From Argentina anserina (Eukaryota; Streptophyta; Magnoliopsida; Rosales; Rosaceae), in contig NC_065876.1 of NCBI RefSeq assembly GCF_933775445.1, positions 27,962,001 to 28,026,000 of the forward strand: a stretch of DNA of 64,000 nucleotides, in the 5' to 3' direction. Under the pieces are notes generated by a model. It was not told the DNA's origin. It saw only the letters and a program-made list of their open reading frames with translations, and did not search any database. Positions 21,249 through 34,600 of the stretch are shown piece by piece. Made by a program: the position numbers and the translations under genes. Each line of letters starts with the position of its first letter. Positions within the stretch are counted from its first letter, which is position 1.

Positions 21249-24200
21249 TTAACAGTTCAAACCCCAATCATAAGGCTGATATATCACCTTCAGCTGAGAG
21301 GTTGCAAGCAACTCCAGTAAGGCTTCTGAAATAGATGGTTCCAAGTAGTTTGATGAGTGTTTCAGTACCTCCATCTCATTCTTACCGAAATCTATGCTAA
21401 ACCTGAGCATGAAGAAGTACCATTACATGAGATGAGTTAATTTATCGGAAATTTAAAAATGGCACTCAATAAAAAGTATTTTGGATTGGGTTCCTGCTAC
21501 AGAGAAACTAACTGAACATTAAACCCCATTTAAACAATGCATGTATAATAGTATATCAGAAAAGTACACAGTAAATTCTCACAAGAACCCGAATTATTGT
21601 TCTTGAAACTTACCATTTAAGAATCTTAGTAGCTGATGCAACCTTGGTATCAAAATCGATAATAAGACCTCCATTTTGTAAGAAGCTACGTGCTGCTTCC
21701 ATCAATTCTTGGTCAATATCCCCTGGAGAATAACATCGGAGAACAGGGCCAGATCGAGTACCAAAAACCAGCGCAAAATGAATAAGAGGCTCTGGATAAG
21801 GAAGAGCCATCTGAAACAGATAGAAGAGAGAAGTAAGCAAGCGTCAACTGACAACATTAAGTGACAAGACTTGTCCAGTAGTAAAGCAAAAACTTTCTTT
21901 ATTTAGTCAGAGCAAGGTAAAACCTTGATTTCTACAAACGAAAAGGTGTACTTGTAACTCACATTCACAACATAAATAAAAATAGGCCAAGACTTTTACT
22001 TAAAAAAGGACATGCCAAAGTTTCGAGTTTTATGGGCCAAAGTATTGTTCTTTCATCAGTTAATGCAACTCTTTTCAGGTAACAACTTGTAATGAAAAGA
22101 ACTCCAGTATGACAAGTATAAATGTAAATCAAATACTAAAGAGCAGTTGTAGCATCTTACCATGGCACGTTTATCTTTTGGATTAAATGGCTTCATGAGA
22201 TTGTATGGTGGTCGCTGGTTCCCCCGTAAAATACCATTTTGGATATCTGAAAGTGAATAAGCAGACCCACCGATTACATATTTGAAGTCTCCAAACAACT
22301 TCCTTCGTTCTAGTCCTCCATCTGGATGACCCCAGACCAGTATTGCATGGATGGCCATCATATTGTAGAGATTTATAAAGAAAGCAAGGCTATCCTCCCT
22401 CCGCAGATCCTGCAGTTCTACTCTGTGGAGCTCCTCTACTGTTCTCAGATACCTAAAAGGCACCAAAAAAAAAAGATAAAAAAACAGAAGAGGTTACATA
22501 AACTAAAGTTCTATGTGCAGTTATAAGTATAAGTTAATTGATAAATAAAATGGAGAAAGTGAAATAGAAAGAAGAACCTTGCAAATTCCTCACTTCCATG
22601 GATACTTCTGTAGTCAATATGTTTTCCATCTTCTGATATATAGGCTTCCAAGATGGCACACATAATAAATCGCAACCTTGATGCAATTTGATTGATGGGC
22701 TTAGGCTTCACATCAATTATACCCTTCGGGATGTTGTGACATTGAGATACAACTGGATCATCATCCAAAAACCGATACAGGTGGTTCCCATCCTCAAACA
22801 AATTTTCCCTAATAGCAAGAACAAGCATGATTGAACATACATTAAAAACACTGTAAGTAGTGGAAGCAATTTATGTACTGCAAATTGGTTTCACACGAAA
22901 GAAATAAAATCTATATTTTCCTGTGTTTCAGACATTTGACTTTTTTAAAACAAAAAATGGATGTGTCTACCCTAAACCCTAATCCAAACATTAACGGTAG
23001 CTTTTTAAAGAGAGGAAATGTGTTGGAGCACAGACCTTAATTTCCAAACTTTCCTCTTGTATATCAAACAGGTAGAAGGAAAAAAATCATACAACTACTT
23101 TTATCATACTTTCTAGCACTTATCTTGTTAACTAATTTCCATGTGAAAATTGTCTGGCAATAATATGAAGTGGAAAGAAGACAAACACAGTTAAAGGCAT
23201 GGTTCAAGGGGGCTCACTCAAGAACATGTTGAAAGAAGAGTTTGCTTGCAAGCTTCCTACCAAATTCAATAGCCTGTCTCACAATACAAACCAAAAACAA
23301 GAGTAAGACTTGATAACAATACAACTTACAAGACGTGTCTGTACTATACGTAGCGTTTTATTTCAGAACTTTCAATCAATAACTCGCCTATCAATTTAAC
23401 AAATCATTTATTTTATTTACTTCATACAAGCTGATTAAAACGCCTTATAAAAAAAATCTGGTATCTCATCATTGTGCTCCCTAAGATATAACCTGCAACT
23501 TTAGATCATGTTACAATTGTTAACACTATAACATCCCAGAGAGGCATATATAACTCCACCAAGAATAACTAGAAGCTTTGATGCTACAAATTCAAGCCAC
23601 ACTAATATTTCAATGACCAAGGAGAAACAAATATCCCTTTGTGCAATTAGATGATTCTGGTAAGGGAAAAAGCAACATCGAAGTACAATAATTTTCACAA
23701 AGAGACTAATGAAGGGGGGTGAAACTAATTGGCACATATGACACCCCTTGTTTACAAACACCCCCCCCCCCCCCCCCCCCTCCTCCAAACTCATATTTGC
23801 ACAACAAACATGATGCTGATTGCAATATTCATCCTAAGAACTCTTAAGAAAAAGAAATAGAGTCTAATTCAACTCCCCACCATACTTGTCTTAATATAAT
23901 AAATAGTTACGTATGGTAAAAAAAATTCAACTTACCATAAGGTAAGCGTATCGAATAGTTGCACACAGGTCCCCCCCCCCCTCCAAACTCATATTTGCAC
24001 AACAAACACGATGCTAATTGCAATATTCATCCTAAGAACTCTTAAGAAAAAGAAATCGAGTCTAATTCAACTCCCCACCACACTTGTCTTAATATAATAA
24101 ATAGTTACGTATGGTAAAAAAATTGCAACTGACCATAAGGTAAGCGTATCGAATAGTTGCACACAGGTCATTTGTAACTTGTAAGACATCATCCATCTCA

Positions 24201-26211
24201 TTAATATCACCATGTGGAACCACTTAATTTTACTAATAGACTTCAGACATATGGACTTAAATTTACCTGAATGTATCATAGGTCACTTGGGCGCGTAAGA
24301 GGTTAACCTTGACATATTACTATTCATGAATGAGGAAGTCTGATATTGATCCATAGACACCTAATGTCCCAACCATGCTATGAAATTATCCCAAGAAGCG
24401 TCGTTACTGATCTCTAAGAGCCAATCAGACAAGAATGAAAAATATTTTGCCACATATATCACTCATCACTTTGTTCCATAAAGTCATACTAAGTCAAACA
24501 TTGTAGTTAATACCTAGAAAATGCAATCAATAAGAGAACATCCTATGCAGAAACTGATTCAAAACTGGTGGTAAATCCAAGATACTCAACTTTGATATAA
24601 AATTCTAATGCATATGAAAAAACAAACAAGCATGTTTTATAATCACGAAGTTGAAGATATTCATGCTAGTTAATTCCCTATAAAAAGCAAAAGAATCAGG
24701 CGAATAGATCATTAACATATTTCTATCCCACTAACCTCCTCCCTTTCTAGATACTGATCCTCTGACAAAAAATCCACTGCTTCTGAACCTGAAAAACTCT
24801 TTGTGAACCAATGCATTTTGTATAACTGATCCTTCACAACAACAAATTCTTTCATTTTCCGGACAATAATAGCCAGTTCATCAATAGCTCCACTATTGGA
24901 AACATCATCTTCACCTGAAAGTGGGGGCAAAGGAGCTTCAAATGATGGTGCTTCGCTAATCAGATAATCAATCTTCTCATCAAGCTTACCAGAGTCATCC
25001 AACCCCTTTAGTTCACTCATCCCTCCAATAAGGACTTCATTGAAGAATACCTTAGGAACAGTAGAAGACCCAGAAAATTTCTCTATCTCCTGCTTTCTAC
25101 TAGGGTACACATCAAGATTGATCTCAGTATATCTGAGCTTCTTCCAATACAAAAATAACCTAGCATCTTTGCAGTCTTGGCATCCTAACCTAGTGTACAG
25201 TATTATTCTCCCTTTCATGGCTAAAGGTTGTCCTGGTTCATCATTTGCACCGTCAGCTTTATTTGTTCCATCAACATCTTGGTACATTTTAATAAAGCTA
25301 AGGGGATTCCATAACGATTTTTCCAATGTACTCTGAGAGGCAACTCCAACTTCACTGTCCTTACTGGAATCAGAAAAATTCTTAGCTGCAACATCCGGTC
25401 CATCTTCGTTACCGTATCCAGAAATGCGGCGAAGGAAACTGCTGACTGCGACTACACTCTTAACCTTAACAAAATTTTTAAGTGCTACTGCCTTTTCAAC
25501 TACTCCAGAGGTCTCTGAATCATGATCCAGAGAATGGATGGACAAGCTTGTCTGAGCTTCCAGCCCTGAGACCTCTGTTCTATCATAGACCGGTTCTGGC
25601 TCCTTATCCTTGCCAAAAGCTTTGTCTGTCTCCTCTAATGCTTTAGATTCCACATGTTTACCATCATTGTATAGATCTTCTTCTTTAGCATCTGACTCCA
25701 CCTTATCAGCAGGGCTCTTATATCCTTTGTTTGAGCTCAACTCTCTTTCTTGAGTCTTAAACTCGAAATCCTTGCTGTCATTGTTCTTCTCACACATGTC
25801 TCTGCGACTTTTATCATTCTCTAACTTGTCTCCCTGATCATTGTCTAATTTTTGTTCTTTAGCATTTAAATCCACCTTATCAGCAGGGTTCATTTGTCCC
25901 CTTTCCGAGTCCATCTCTATTACTTCAGTGTTGAACTTGGAATTACTGCTGTCACTGCTCTTCACACCCATGTCTCTGTGACATTGATCAGTGTCTAATT
26001 TGTCTCCCTGATCTTTGCAGTACAGATCCCCACTGATGTCCGTCTTGTCAACCAATTTATCTTCTCCATGATTATAGTCTAACTTAGGACCACCACCGCT
26101 GATACATGGAGATTTCAAATCCTTTGATGGTTCTCCCTGCTCTTCATTCTTAATAGCAAGTGTATCTGTCTCCAACTTTTCAGCAGTCAGAGAACTTGGG
26201 ACATTTTCCAT
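21249..26211 (-). CDS. Glutaredoxin-DEP-DUF547 protein (At4g08550-like)
   Basis: Six exons on the minus strand, 26211-24736, 23273-23218, 22808-22578, 22452-22161, 21810-21614 and 21402-21249, all with GT-AG introns and compatible phases, total 2406 nt for 801 residues. Residues 1-330 are acidic and probably disordered, with a 58-residue tandem repeat (67-124 and 125-182, starting DQGDKL). A glutaredoxin fold follows, with active-site CQDC (344-347) and the TVP motif (384-386). A DEP domain lies at about 451-540 and a DUF547 domain at about 585-735 (FFINLYNMMAIHAILVWG and LHFAL-like blocks). The protein ends SQLKVIYQPYDWGLNC. This domain order is shared by a plant family whose substrate and role are unknown; thiol redox signalling at membranes is only an inference. 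The start is the first ATG before the conserved MENVPSS. A leader intron lies upstream. It is the only intact copy of three in the window and neighbours ATG14, as in Arabidopsis. Confidence 0.93.
23761..24168. repeat. Tandem duplication with poly-C heads inside DUF547 intron 1
   Basis: Two head-to-tail units, 23761-23970 and 23971-24168, each beginning with a C-run (20 and about 11 C) followed by CTCCAAACTCATATTTGCAC and ending GTTGCACACAGGT. They are nearly identical apart from scattered substitutions, so the duplication is recent. They lie in the first coding intron (23274-24735) and leave the splice sites intact. Confidence 0.93.
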
Positions 26212-27418
26212 GATGTCAGACAGGTTATATTTAAGCAGCTAGACTCATCAAACACAGCCGCCTATGCTTTAATGTTGAATAACTTTTTCGCAAAATTCTG
26301 CAGTAGTTTTATAAGTTAATGATGTCATACTCGAAGGAACTCAAGTTTGAAAATTCCAATGATAAAACAGATATGGTGCATATAAACAATCTCCCACAAG
26401 CATACAACACATTTATCAGCAACAACAATTCTAGCATCACTGCATTGGGTGGTACAAGATTAAAGCTTAAGCATATTGTCAAAATGTCACTAACGAAACT
26501 CCTTTCACGCAGGTCCTGGTCTCCAAGCTTCAACCACCAATCCCTCTCCTCAATACAACGGTTATCTTCGTCTAAGTCCTATCAGTTATCGCAATAGCAT
26601 CATGTAACTAAAGTGCTGACCTTCACATTGAAACCCGATCAACTTAGTTACAAATTAAACACCAAACAACGATACCGATAATAACCTACTTCTAGTACCA
26701 CACAGAATCATATAAAAATAACATATCAATCCTTGACCACGCGGCTTAAACCTCATCTAAACCTCACCGATGTCAACATAAAAGCTCACAAACAAGAAGT
26801 CGTTCGAAAACCAAATAATATCTACCCATTCGGGTTAGAGTTCTTTCCCACTGATCAAAAATAGTTTTCTACACAAATTATGTTGCTCAACTGCTTAACC
26901 TCACCTAACAATCGCCGGCGCAAACATACAACAACTCCAATTCAACAAGTTATAGTCTTATAGTCAGTCATTTCAACAACCTTACCTAGTTATCAATACG
27001 ATATTACGAAAACAAAGCTCTACTAGAATCAATAAAAAGCAGAAAGAACCAATAACCTTCACCATTTCCAATACAATAGCACGAGAACAAAGGTTAAATT
27101 CGTCAAAATTTTGACCAAGCACAGTAAAAGCAAACTGAGTACATCATCAAGTAAAAGAGAATCAAACACAGAATTAACCATTAGATTACGGAAATCAAGT
27201 GAAAGAGATTGACTGAGAGCAGACCTGACGGATCTGTAACGGCGGCGTTTGGGGTTTCGGAGACGAGGAACCGCTGGCGCTGGGTGAGTGAGAAAATGGA
27301 GACGGAGGAAGATCGGAGAAGGGGGTTAGAGTCTTAGAGAGAGAGGAGTGACGGCGTGAGTGAGAAAAGGTGATTGGGATTTTTAGGGCGAAGAAAGATT
27401 GAAATGGAAGTTGGGATG
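26212..27418 (-). promoter_or_regulatory. Leader, leader intron and promoter region of the DUF547 gene
   Basis: Upstream of the DUF547 start codon. A splice donor CAG|GTCTGC near 27223 (minus strand) and sequence shared with the other copies suggest a 5' UTR intron of about 1 kb ending close to the start codon. The stretch 27230-27418 is GC-richer, like a plant leader. The same segment recurs at 38496-39717 (about 97% identical by eye) and in part at 15210-15720. Each intact arrangement has it head-to-head with an At4g37920-like exon 1, which makes it a candidate shared bidirectional promoter. Confidence 0.6.
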
Positions 27419-29026
27419 GATTTTCAGAGGGAAGAGAGGAGCGCACGAAGCGGGAAGTCGGTGGGTTTTTCTCAGAGTGAAGAAAAATCAAAGAGTGGGT
27501 TTTTGGGAGAGTGCCGTTTTTTCTATGTGCTCATGCTCTTGCTTTATATAGTTTTCATTTTTTATCAAGTAATAACTTCTTGGTATAGTCTGGAATGAGC
27601 CCAAGCTCGGAGAGCCTTAAGCTCTTTTTTTTTACGTGTCAAATGGTGATAAGATGATATCAGTGGGTCCTAGCAATGTCCGTTAAGTGGTCCGCCGTTA
27701 AAAAAAGAATTCAGCTTAGTCACGTGCACGGTAAGTTTTTATCACCATCTTCTCTAAAATCAATCTGACCTAAGCCTCCACAGTCCAATACCTTCTGTCA
27801 ACAAACTCCAAATCAAATTAGATCACGTACTGCCTCCAAACTGTCGAAGCAACCAGACTAACCTTAGAGACAACTCCTCCACCTTCTGGAATTCATTTTT
27901 ACAGGATGGAATTCAACCCCTACAATGCTTAACTCAATTCCACAGGGTAGGCTTCATTTGTTTTCAAATTGTTCGTTTTTCGTATGCGGAGAACCAAAGC
28001 CAGTAAAACTGTAAAACCCATAATCCCCCAGCTTCTTCAATTCTCAACAAAACTGAAATGAATCATACATCGAGGTAGAACTCACCAAGTGGATCAAATT
28101 TAATTATGGAGTCGACTTCAACCGTTGGAGGTAAACGCAGAACAAGGACAGGAAACACGTCCTTTTCTTCTTTGTTATTGTCCCTCTTGGCTGGTCTTCT
28201 CAAAAACCTAACACCACAGAGAGAACAAGGAAAGCAAGCCGAACCCTGCGCTACCAATAAACCGCCACGAATTGGCCGAAATCGCAAAACCCAATCGAAA
28301 CTGCCACCACCTTCTATACTTGGATCCTCTTTGTCCAGAGATCCTCGTCGAAAGATAATACCACAGAGGCGTTCGCGACGCCAAGATGAAGCCATTGACG
28401 CTGGCCCAACGTCCATTCAAGACAAGAATTGGAGCTCCACAAGCTCGGTTGCCATGGCCGCAAAGCAACTCGAGACCGAGAGGATAGTCTGTGGTATACA
28501 GTAAATGGATACAAAGTACAAAATACGTTTCAATGTTTGACCCAAGAAACCCACGTGAAACTAATAGTAACAGACTCAATTCATTTTCACCATAGTAAAG
28601 ACAAATCAGACGCCGTCTATAAAATTTGGTTGGGCTCTCGGAGGTTGGGCGAATAGCAGACTGTTCCTAACTTATTATAACAAGTTTGCCGTGAGTTTGA
28701 ACTTTTACTTTTAGAAAAATGACAAACACGTCTCATTGTATTGAATCAATAAAAAATTTACAAAATATTTTTTCTTGCACTCATTTTTGAAAAATCAAAG
28801 AGTCGTTTTTGGGAGAGTGTCGTTTTCTATGTTCTCGTGCTATAACAAACTAGGGTGTTGTTCGTTTTTATTCATATATGGATATAATTGTCTTTTCATT
28901 ATTTGACGAAACAGATCGACTCGTATTCAACTCATATTTCGGCTATTTCCGACGCGTTTTTTGGCCTATCTTAGTTACAAATATATTGGACGCTTAAATT
29001 CATTTCGAATACACGTCGAGATGCTT
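27419..29026. other. 1.6-kb segment present in copy A but absent from copy B
   Basis: In copy B the sequence passes directly from TTGGGATG (39717) to AAAAGACTATTATACCC. In copy A those two points are 1.6 kb apart. Within the extra segment, about 60 bp at 27483-27545 recurs at 28785-28850 (TTTTTGGGAGAGTG core) as a direct repeat. The interior (28060-28670) has overlapping open frames on both strands (28106-28504 + and 28063-28416 -) with no family I recognise. It is either an insertion in copy A or, equally possible, a deletion in copy B. Confidence 0.75.
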
Positions 29027-29170
29027 GTAAAAAGACTATTATACCCTTGAGTGTTGTGTTCCTGAGTGATGTGTGTTTGTATGCCCAACCCCTAAATAAC
29101 AAAAACCCCTACACTCTTCTGTTGCACTATAATTCACTGTTTGAGACCATTTCAGTTTGGCGCATATTCT

Positions 29171-29308
29171 ATGGAGGTTTCTACTCTCCAACCCTCTTGC
29201 TCTTTCCCGCTAAAACCCCCTAAATCAATCACCAGCGACCGACCTCTTCTCTATCCTTCGTCCTAACTTCGTCTAAAACCCTCTTCATATCTCCTAAACC
29301 CTCCAAAG
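29171..29308 (+). pseudogene. Exon 1 relic of an At4g37920-like gene (copy A), frameshifted
   Basis: Starts ATGGAGGTTTCTACTC exactly like the intact exon 1 at 39849 and runs to the splice donor AAAG|GTAC, but is 138 nt against 139. One base is lost in GACCG(C)ACCTC, which shifts the frame and gives an early stop. Sequence identity continues into intron 1 up to 29455, where the LTR of the Tat element begins. Exons 2-6 of this copy are absent. It is a dead remnant that still has its promoter region on the left. Confidence 0.92.
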
Positions 29309-29455
29309 GTACTTTTCTCCAATTTTCATTCCAAAGTTACATGCTTTAGTTAAAGTTTGAATTTTTACCTATCTGGGTATTCTTAATTTGCTCTGTGCTT
29401 TCTAGTAATTGTGGTTTCTGGGCTCTTGTTAATTGCTGCATTCATTATTAACATG

Positions 29456-30333
29456 TGTAGACACATAAAAATTAATGAAGTAAATCATCTTCATTAAAAT
29501 GATTAAATCGACCAAGAACCCGATAAAATTGCATACGTGGCCCAAAAAGTCAAATAAAGTCGGTGCGGACCCAGATAAAACTCGTGTCAGCACATAAACG
29601 GATGACCGTAATCAAAGCTACGTGATTCCGAAAATTGAATGTCATTGACGATTCAAAATGGTAATCAGACATATGATTAAATTAATAAATTCTTTAACGG
29701 TTATAATTAAGTCAATTTATTTTCTGTTTAATAACTAATTTTAAATCAATCAGAAAATACATATTGATTTAATTATACAATTAAAAAAATTTATTATTTT
29801 AAGTATCATTAAAATATTCTACAAAATAGAAACTTGACACTATAAATAGCCCTTCAACATGAAGAGAAGGGGTTTGAAGAAGAAGAGAGAAAATCACCTG
29901 AACAAGATCACTCTCGACAAATCCCGAAGTCTCTTAAGTTCACGAAGATCAGCAAGTCCACGAAGATCATCAAATTCACGAAGAATCGTCAAACCACCAA
30001 ATCGCTCATTCTTCATCAAATCCAAACTCAAACTCAAGTCCACGAAGAATCATCAAGCGGCCAAATCGTTCGTTCTTCATCAAATCCAAATCAAAACCCA
30101 AGTCCACGAAGAAACATCAAGTGACCAAATCGCTCGTTCTTCATCAAATCCAAAACCAGATCAAACTCAAATTATCAAGATCAAGTGCACGTCACCCTTG
30201 AGCCAAGTCATATACGGAGATAGAATCAAAGGAGTTCACAAAGATTGTAACCACGCGCTTGATTATAAATAAATCACTTTTTTATTTGTACACATGTCTG
30301 CATTCTTGTTCGTTTTCAGATTCTCGTCCTACA
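29456..30333 (+). repeat. 5' LTR of the Tat element
   Basis: 878 bp, beginning TGTAGACACATAAAA and ending CGTCCTACA, so the ends form the inverted repeat TGTAG/CTACA. A TATA box, TATAAATAG, is at 29841-29849 and would start transcription near 29870. The R/U5 part contains a tandem repeat. Confidence 0.88.
29935..30165. repeat. About 75-bp tandem repeat within the 5' LTR
   Basis: Roughly three copies of a unit containing GTCCACGAAGAATCATCAAG followed by CCAAATCG and CGTTCTTCATCAAATCC. Shorter CACGAAGATCA variants precede the array. Confidence 0.8.
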
Positions 30334-30334
30334 A

Positions 30335-30351
30335 ATTGGCACGCCCAGTGT
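30335..30351 (+). promoter_or_regulatory. Probable primer-binding site
   Basis: ATTGGCACGCCCAGTGT lies one or two bases after the LTR end, the position where the 3' end of a tRNA pairs to prime minus-strand synthesis. I did not match it to a specific tRNA. Confidence 0.6.
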
Positions 30352-30407
30352 GATGTTTTTGGCCTCTCATCTCCTTCTCCGAAGAAGTCTTCAAATTCGT
30401 TTGTGCG

Positions 30408-32933
30408 ATGGCTTCCAAGAACAACCAAGCCGTTCCAACGAAGAAATCCAAGTCCACAACCGCGAGGTCAAGTGGAGAGGCCGAGCTGGTCAAAAAATCG
30501 AAACAAGCATTCTCCAAATCAAAGAGTGAACCGATTGCCCTTGTCACCCGGAGCGTGGCTAGAGCTCAACCCATGACGTTTATGGCACTTGCTAGTAAGC
30601 CTTGTCAACCAGTCATCACCTTGGAGAGCTTGGGAGCAATAAAGCATGTCTCTCAAAGTGGGAAGAAGCAAGTGTCAAAGGAGAAGGAGCCAAAGGAGCA
30701 ATCTCCTATATCCGTTCATGGTGATGGCCCTGTCTTGGAAGACGTTTTCTCTTATGACGAATCAAGCACGGCATCATACCATGGAAGTCCCAAAGAAGAT
30801 GGCGATAACTTTCATCCTATGACACATGAATCCTCTTCTGACAATGCGCAGGTCTTGGTGACGGGGGCATCAACAGTCGAGGAGCAACTCTCCAATCTGT
30901 TGAAGATGGTTGAAAAGCTCACCCGAACGGTTGAAAAAAAGGATGTGCAAATCGCTGAGCTCTATAGCAAGTTGGAAGATCACAATGATGAGAACTCCAC
31001 CAAATGGTGGCCTGGCAGGAGCAAAGTAAATGAAAAAGGAGAAACGTCCAAGAACGATGGCGACTCGCTTGGTTCCTTATCACTCCAGCAATTGCAGGAC
31101 ATCATCACCAACTCAATTCAGGCTCAATATGGAGGTCCTTCTCGTGACTCCCTCACTTACTCCAAACCTTACACGAAGAGGATCGACAGCTTAAGGATGC
31201 CGCTGGGGTATCAACCACAAAATTTCCAACAATTTGAAGGTAAAGAGAACCCAAAGCAACATGTTGCCCACTTCGTGGAGACTTGCAGTAACGCCGGGAC
31301 AGAAGGCGATCACCTTGTCAAGGAGTTTGTTCGCTCGTTGAAGGGAAATGCCTTCGAGTAGTATACAGACTTAGAGCCGGAGTATGTTGACAGTTGGGAC
31401 CAAATGGAGTGCGAGTTCCTTCATCGATTATATAGTATAAGGCGGACGGTGAGCATGATTGAGCTAACTAACACGAAGCAACGAAAGGATGAACCCGCGA
31501 TTGGCTACATCAATAGATGGCGCTCACTTAGCCTTGATTGCAAGGACCGACTGTTAGAGGTCTCAGCCGTTGAAATGTGCATCCAAGACATGCACTTTGA
31601 TTTGCTATACATCTTGCAAGGAATCAAGCCTCGTTATTTCGAAGAGTTGGCTACTCGAGCCCACGACATGGAGCTAAGCTTGGCAAGTCATAAGGGAAAG
31701 AATGAAACCCTGGTCGACCAACGAAAAGACAAAGTCTTCGGAAGCAAATTTGACAAGGTTGTGAAGAAGCCTTCTAAAGAATCAATGGTCATCAATACTG
31801 CACCGGTTAAGATCTCTACGCGGGATAAGATAGAGTTCAATAAGGTGGAACCTCCATGAACCTACGATAGGAGTAAACGCACGTTGAAGGAGATGGAGCG
31901 AAAGACGTACCCGTTCCGAGACTCTGATGTGGCGGGTATGTTAGAGGATATGCTCGAAAACAAAATAATAGAGCTTCCGGAGTGCAAGCGTCTAGAAGAA
32001 ATGCATCGTGTCAACGATTCGAAGTATTGAAAATATCATCGCCTCGTTAGTCACCCTATAGAGAAGTGCTTTGTTCTCAAGGATTTGATAATGAACCTCG
32101 CCAAACAAGGGAAGATTGAGCTGAACGTTGACGACGTTGCTGAAGTCAATTGCACTACCGTAACATTCGGGTCGTTCGAGCCAGTTCCACTCTGTTTTCA
32201 CCCGATGAAAGCAATGTTCTATTTCACAAAGGAGGCACGCGAACATAACAAGACCAAAGAAGTTAAAAAATGTCCTGCTTCCACACCTATCTTTCAAGTG
32301 GCCTCTAATGTCGATGATGAAAGATGAATATTGGTCACTCGGAGAAGAACTCACAAAGGTATGATGCCAAACTCACCGGTTGCCCGACCAAGTCATAAGA
32401 AATCACCTCGACGACGGGAGGAGAACAGACGAGAACGTTTTGAGACGAACGTCGTTCCATATTTGTGGAAGCCTCTTCGCCAGAACCTGTCAAAAGAACA
32501 CTTGCCTACAAAACAACCGAATGTCACTTCAATAGCCACAAGTTGTGAAGTCAGCTCCAAAGAAGACGAGAAGCTTGGAGCAAGAGAAATATGTGCAAGT
32601 CAAGTGTTAAAGAAGAATGAGGTGTTGAAACAATTGGAGAGTCTACCTTTCCAATTTAGCCTCTCTGACTTGATGCAATTGCCAAAATCAACGAGATGCA
32701 CACTTGTGGAGTTGCTCATTGATATAGGAAAACACTTCACAAACATGAAGGAATGTGGCGCGTGTGATGCATATTGTGATATCATTCACTTCACAGATGA
32801 CCTCCAATTGGGCTCTAAGCCACATAATCGGCCTCTTTTTGTGACAGGGTACATGCGAGAGCGGAAGTTGAATCGCATGCTCGTAAACAAAGGGTCAGCA
32901 GTAAATATTATGCCCAAGTCAACCATGTCTTAA
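30408..32933 (+). pseudogene. Retrotransposon gag and protease region, with in-frame stops
   Basis: One reading frame, interrupted by in-frame stops at 31359 (TAG), 31857 (TGA) and 32028 (TGA), and ending with another stop at 32931. The first part (30408-31361) is the basic gag N-terminus. The conserved retrotransposon gag domain starts near PLGYQPQNFQQFEGKENP and runs through the first stop to about 31680. The knuckle CKYHRLVSHPIEKC is present with its first cysteine codon turned into the TGA at 32028. Near the end, LVNKGSAVNIMPKSTM is the aspartic protease motif, with Asn where the catalytic Asp should be. The product would be inactive. Confidence 0.88.
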
Positions 32934-34600
32934 CTCGGCATCAATGTTGATGAGTTATCAAGGAGTCGTCTCATGATCTAAAGTTTCAATTAATGAGGAC
33001 TAAGAGCGATATGGATGATCAGACTAGACATGGATATCAGAGAACTAAAATCAAACACATTGTTCCATGTCATCGATGCGAAAACCTTGTACAACTTGTT
33101 GTTGTGACGACCTTGGGTGCATGAAAATGGCATCGTGCCATCCACTTTACACCAATACTTCTAGTTCTATCGCGGATGTGTGAAAACAGTGGTAGGAGAT
33201 ACCAAACATTTCACAGAAGCCGAATCGTACTTTGCGGATTCTAAATTCTACATAGATGAGGAGTCAATGAAAAAAGTCATTCCGGTCGGAGTACCCTCCA
33301 CGGGGAAAGCTGCTAAAGTTAGATAGAATGATGTCAAATCAAAAGACATTGAGCTTCATGGTGAAGTGTCGCAAAAAGTCTCATCTGAAGTGGCAACATC
33401 GTCTGCAGAAATAAAAGTCAGTCATGCCTTTCCGGTCCTTCGCTATGTTCCGAAGTCTAGACGAAGGGAGGGGGAATCTCCATTTGTGGGGACAAATTCA
33501 CAAGAGTGCCCACGAAAATTAGAAGATGATGATGTAAAATTGTTGAAGGAGTAGTCAACATTGCCAATAATAAAGGTGAGTAACCGAAATCCCACAAAGC
33601 AGCCATTAAAATGGTTTGTCAAACCAATTCAAGGTAAGACGGAACATGGATCGCTGCCCAAGAAAAGAACAAGTGAAGGGTTCGATCCTAACGCATACAA
33701 GCTATTAGAAAAGACCAGATACGACTTTGGTTCATCAAGCAAAAAAGACGACCAAGCTGCAGCAAAGATGGCGCATGAGCTCGATGAACCACAAAATAAG
33801 TTAAGAGAGCAATGGGCAATAGTTGATTCTTCTAAGCTGGTTTCGGTTTCACTTCAAGCAAGCCAATCAGAATTTCAGGAAGGATGAGGGCGGAGCGAGC
33901 CAATGTGCAACATATCAGTGTCGGGGTAGTTGAATAGAAGAGTCAAGCGGTTCAGTCAACCCCTCGCATTTCGTCGTTCGATCGCATTCATCCAGGTTCC
34001 CGAAGAGCAACATCTGAACGCATTGAAGGATCAATCACAAGGGTGTCGATTTTTAACCGTGTGAACATGACAGCAAGTAAAGATTCAGTCTTCAATCGCA
34101 TCGGTAGTACAACTACTCGGACTCCCGCATTCAAATGATGTCAAATTCAGACAAAGATAAGAAAAAGTCAAACCTCATTCCGAGAAATCCCGCATTGGAA
34201 AGGATCCAAGCACCTAAGGAACGACAAATATGCAAGAGGAAAACGACTTGTTGTCGAGCGGAGAGTAAAGAAATCTGAAGTCTTATCTCGTCACGCATGA
34301 AGAGGCATTGTGTTGGAAGTGGAGTCCACGGATCAACTCAAAGTGAAGCAACACACAATCATATTAACTGACAAAAAAGGAGATAGCAACCTCGGTAATG
34401 GCAATGAGGATAACATTGTCCAAACCTCTTATCATGTCACGGTGGCAGAAGCATATGTCATAGAGGAAGACGATCATGAAGATTTTGAAATTGAAGTAGA
34501 TAAAACTCCTCTAGAACTTGAAGACGAGGGGGGGCAAGCCACTATGGACGAGCTTAAGGAGATTAACTTAGGAACATAAGGAGATCCAAGACCTATTTTT

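Noticed and set aside
23501..23794. 97-codon minus-strand frame with a glycine run
   Set aside because: The glycines come from the poly-C tract; the frame lies in DUF547 intron 1 and is not shared by the second repeat unit.
28063..28656. Frames of 66-132 codons on both strands
   Set aside because: Mutually overlapping, no recognisable domain, and the segment is absent from the sister copy.
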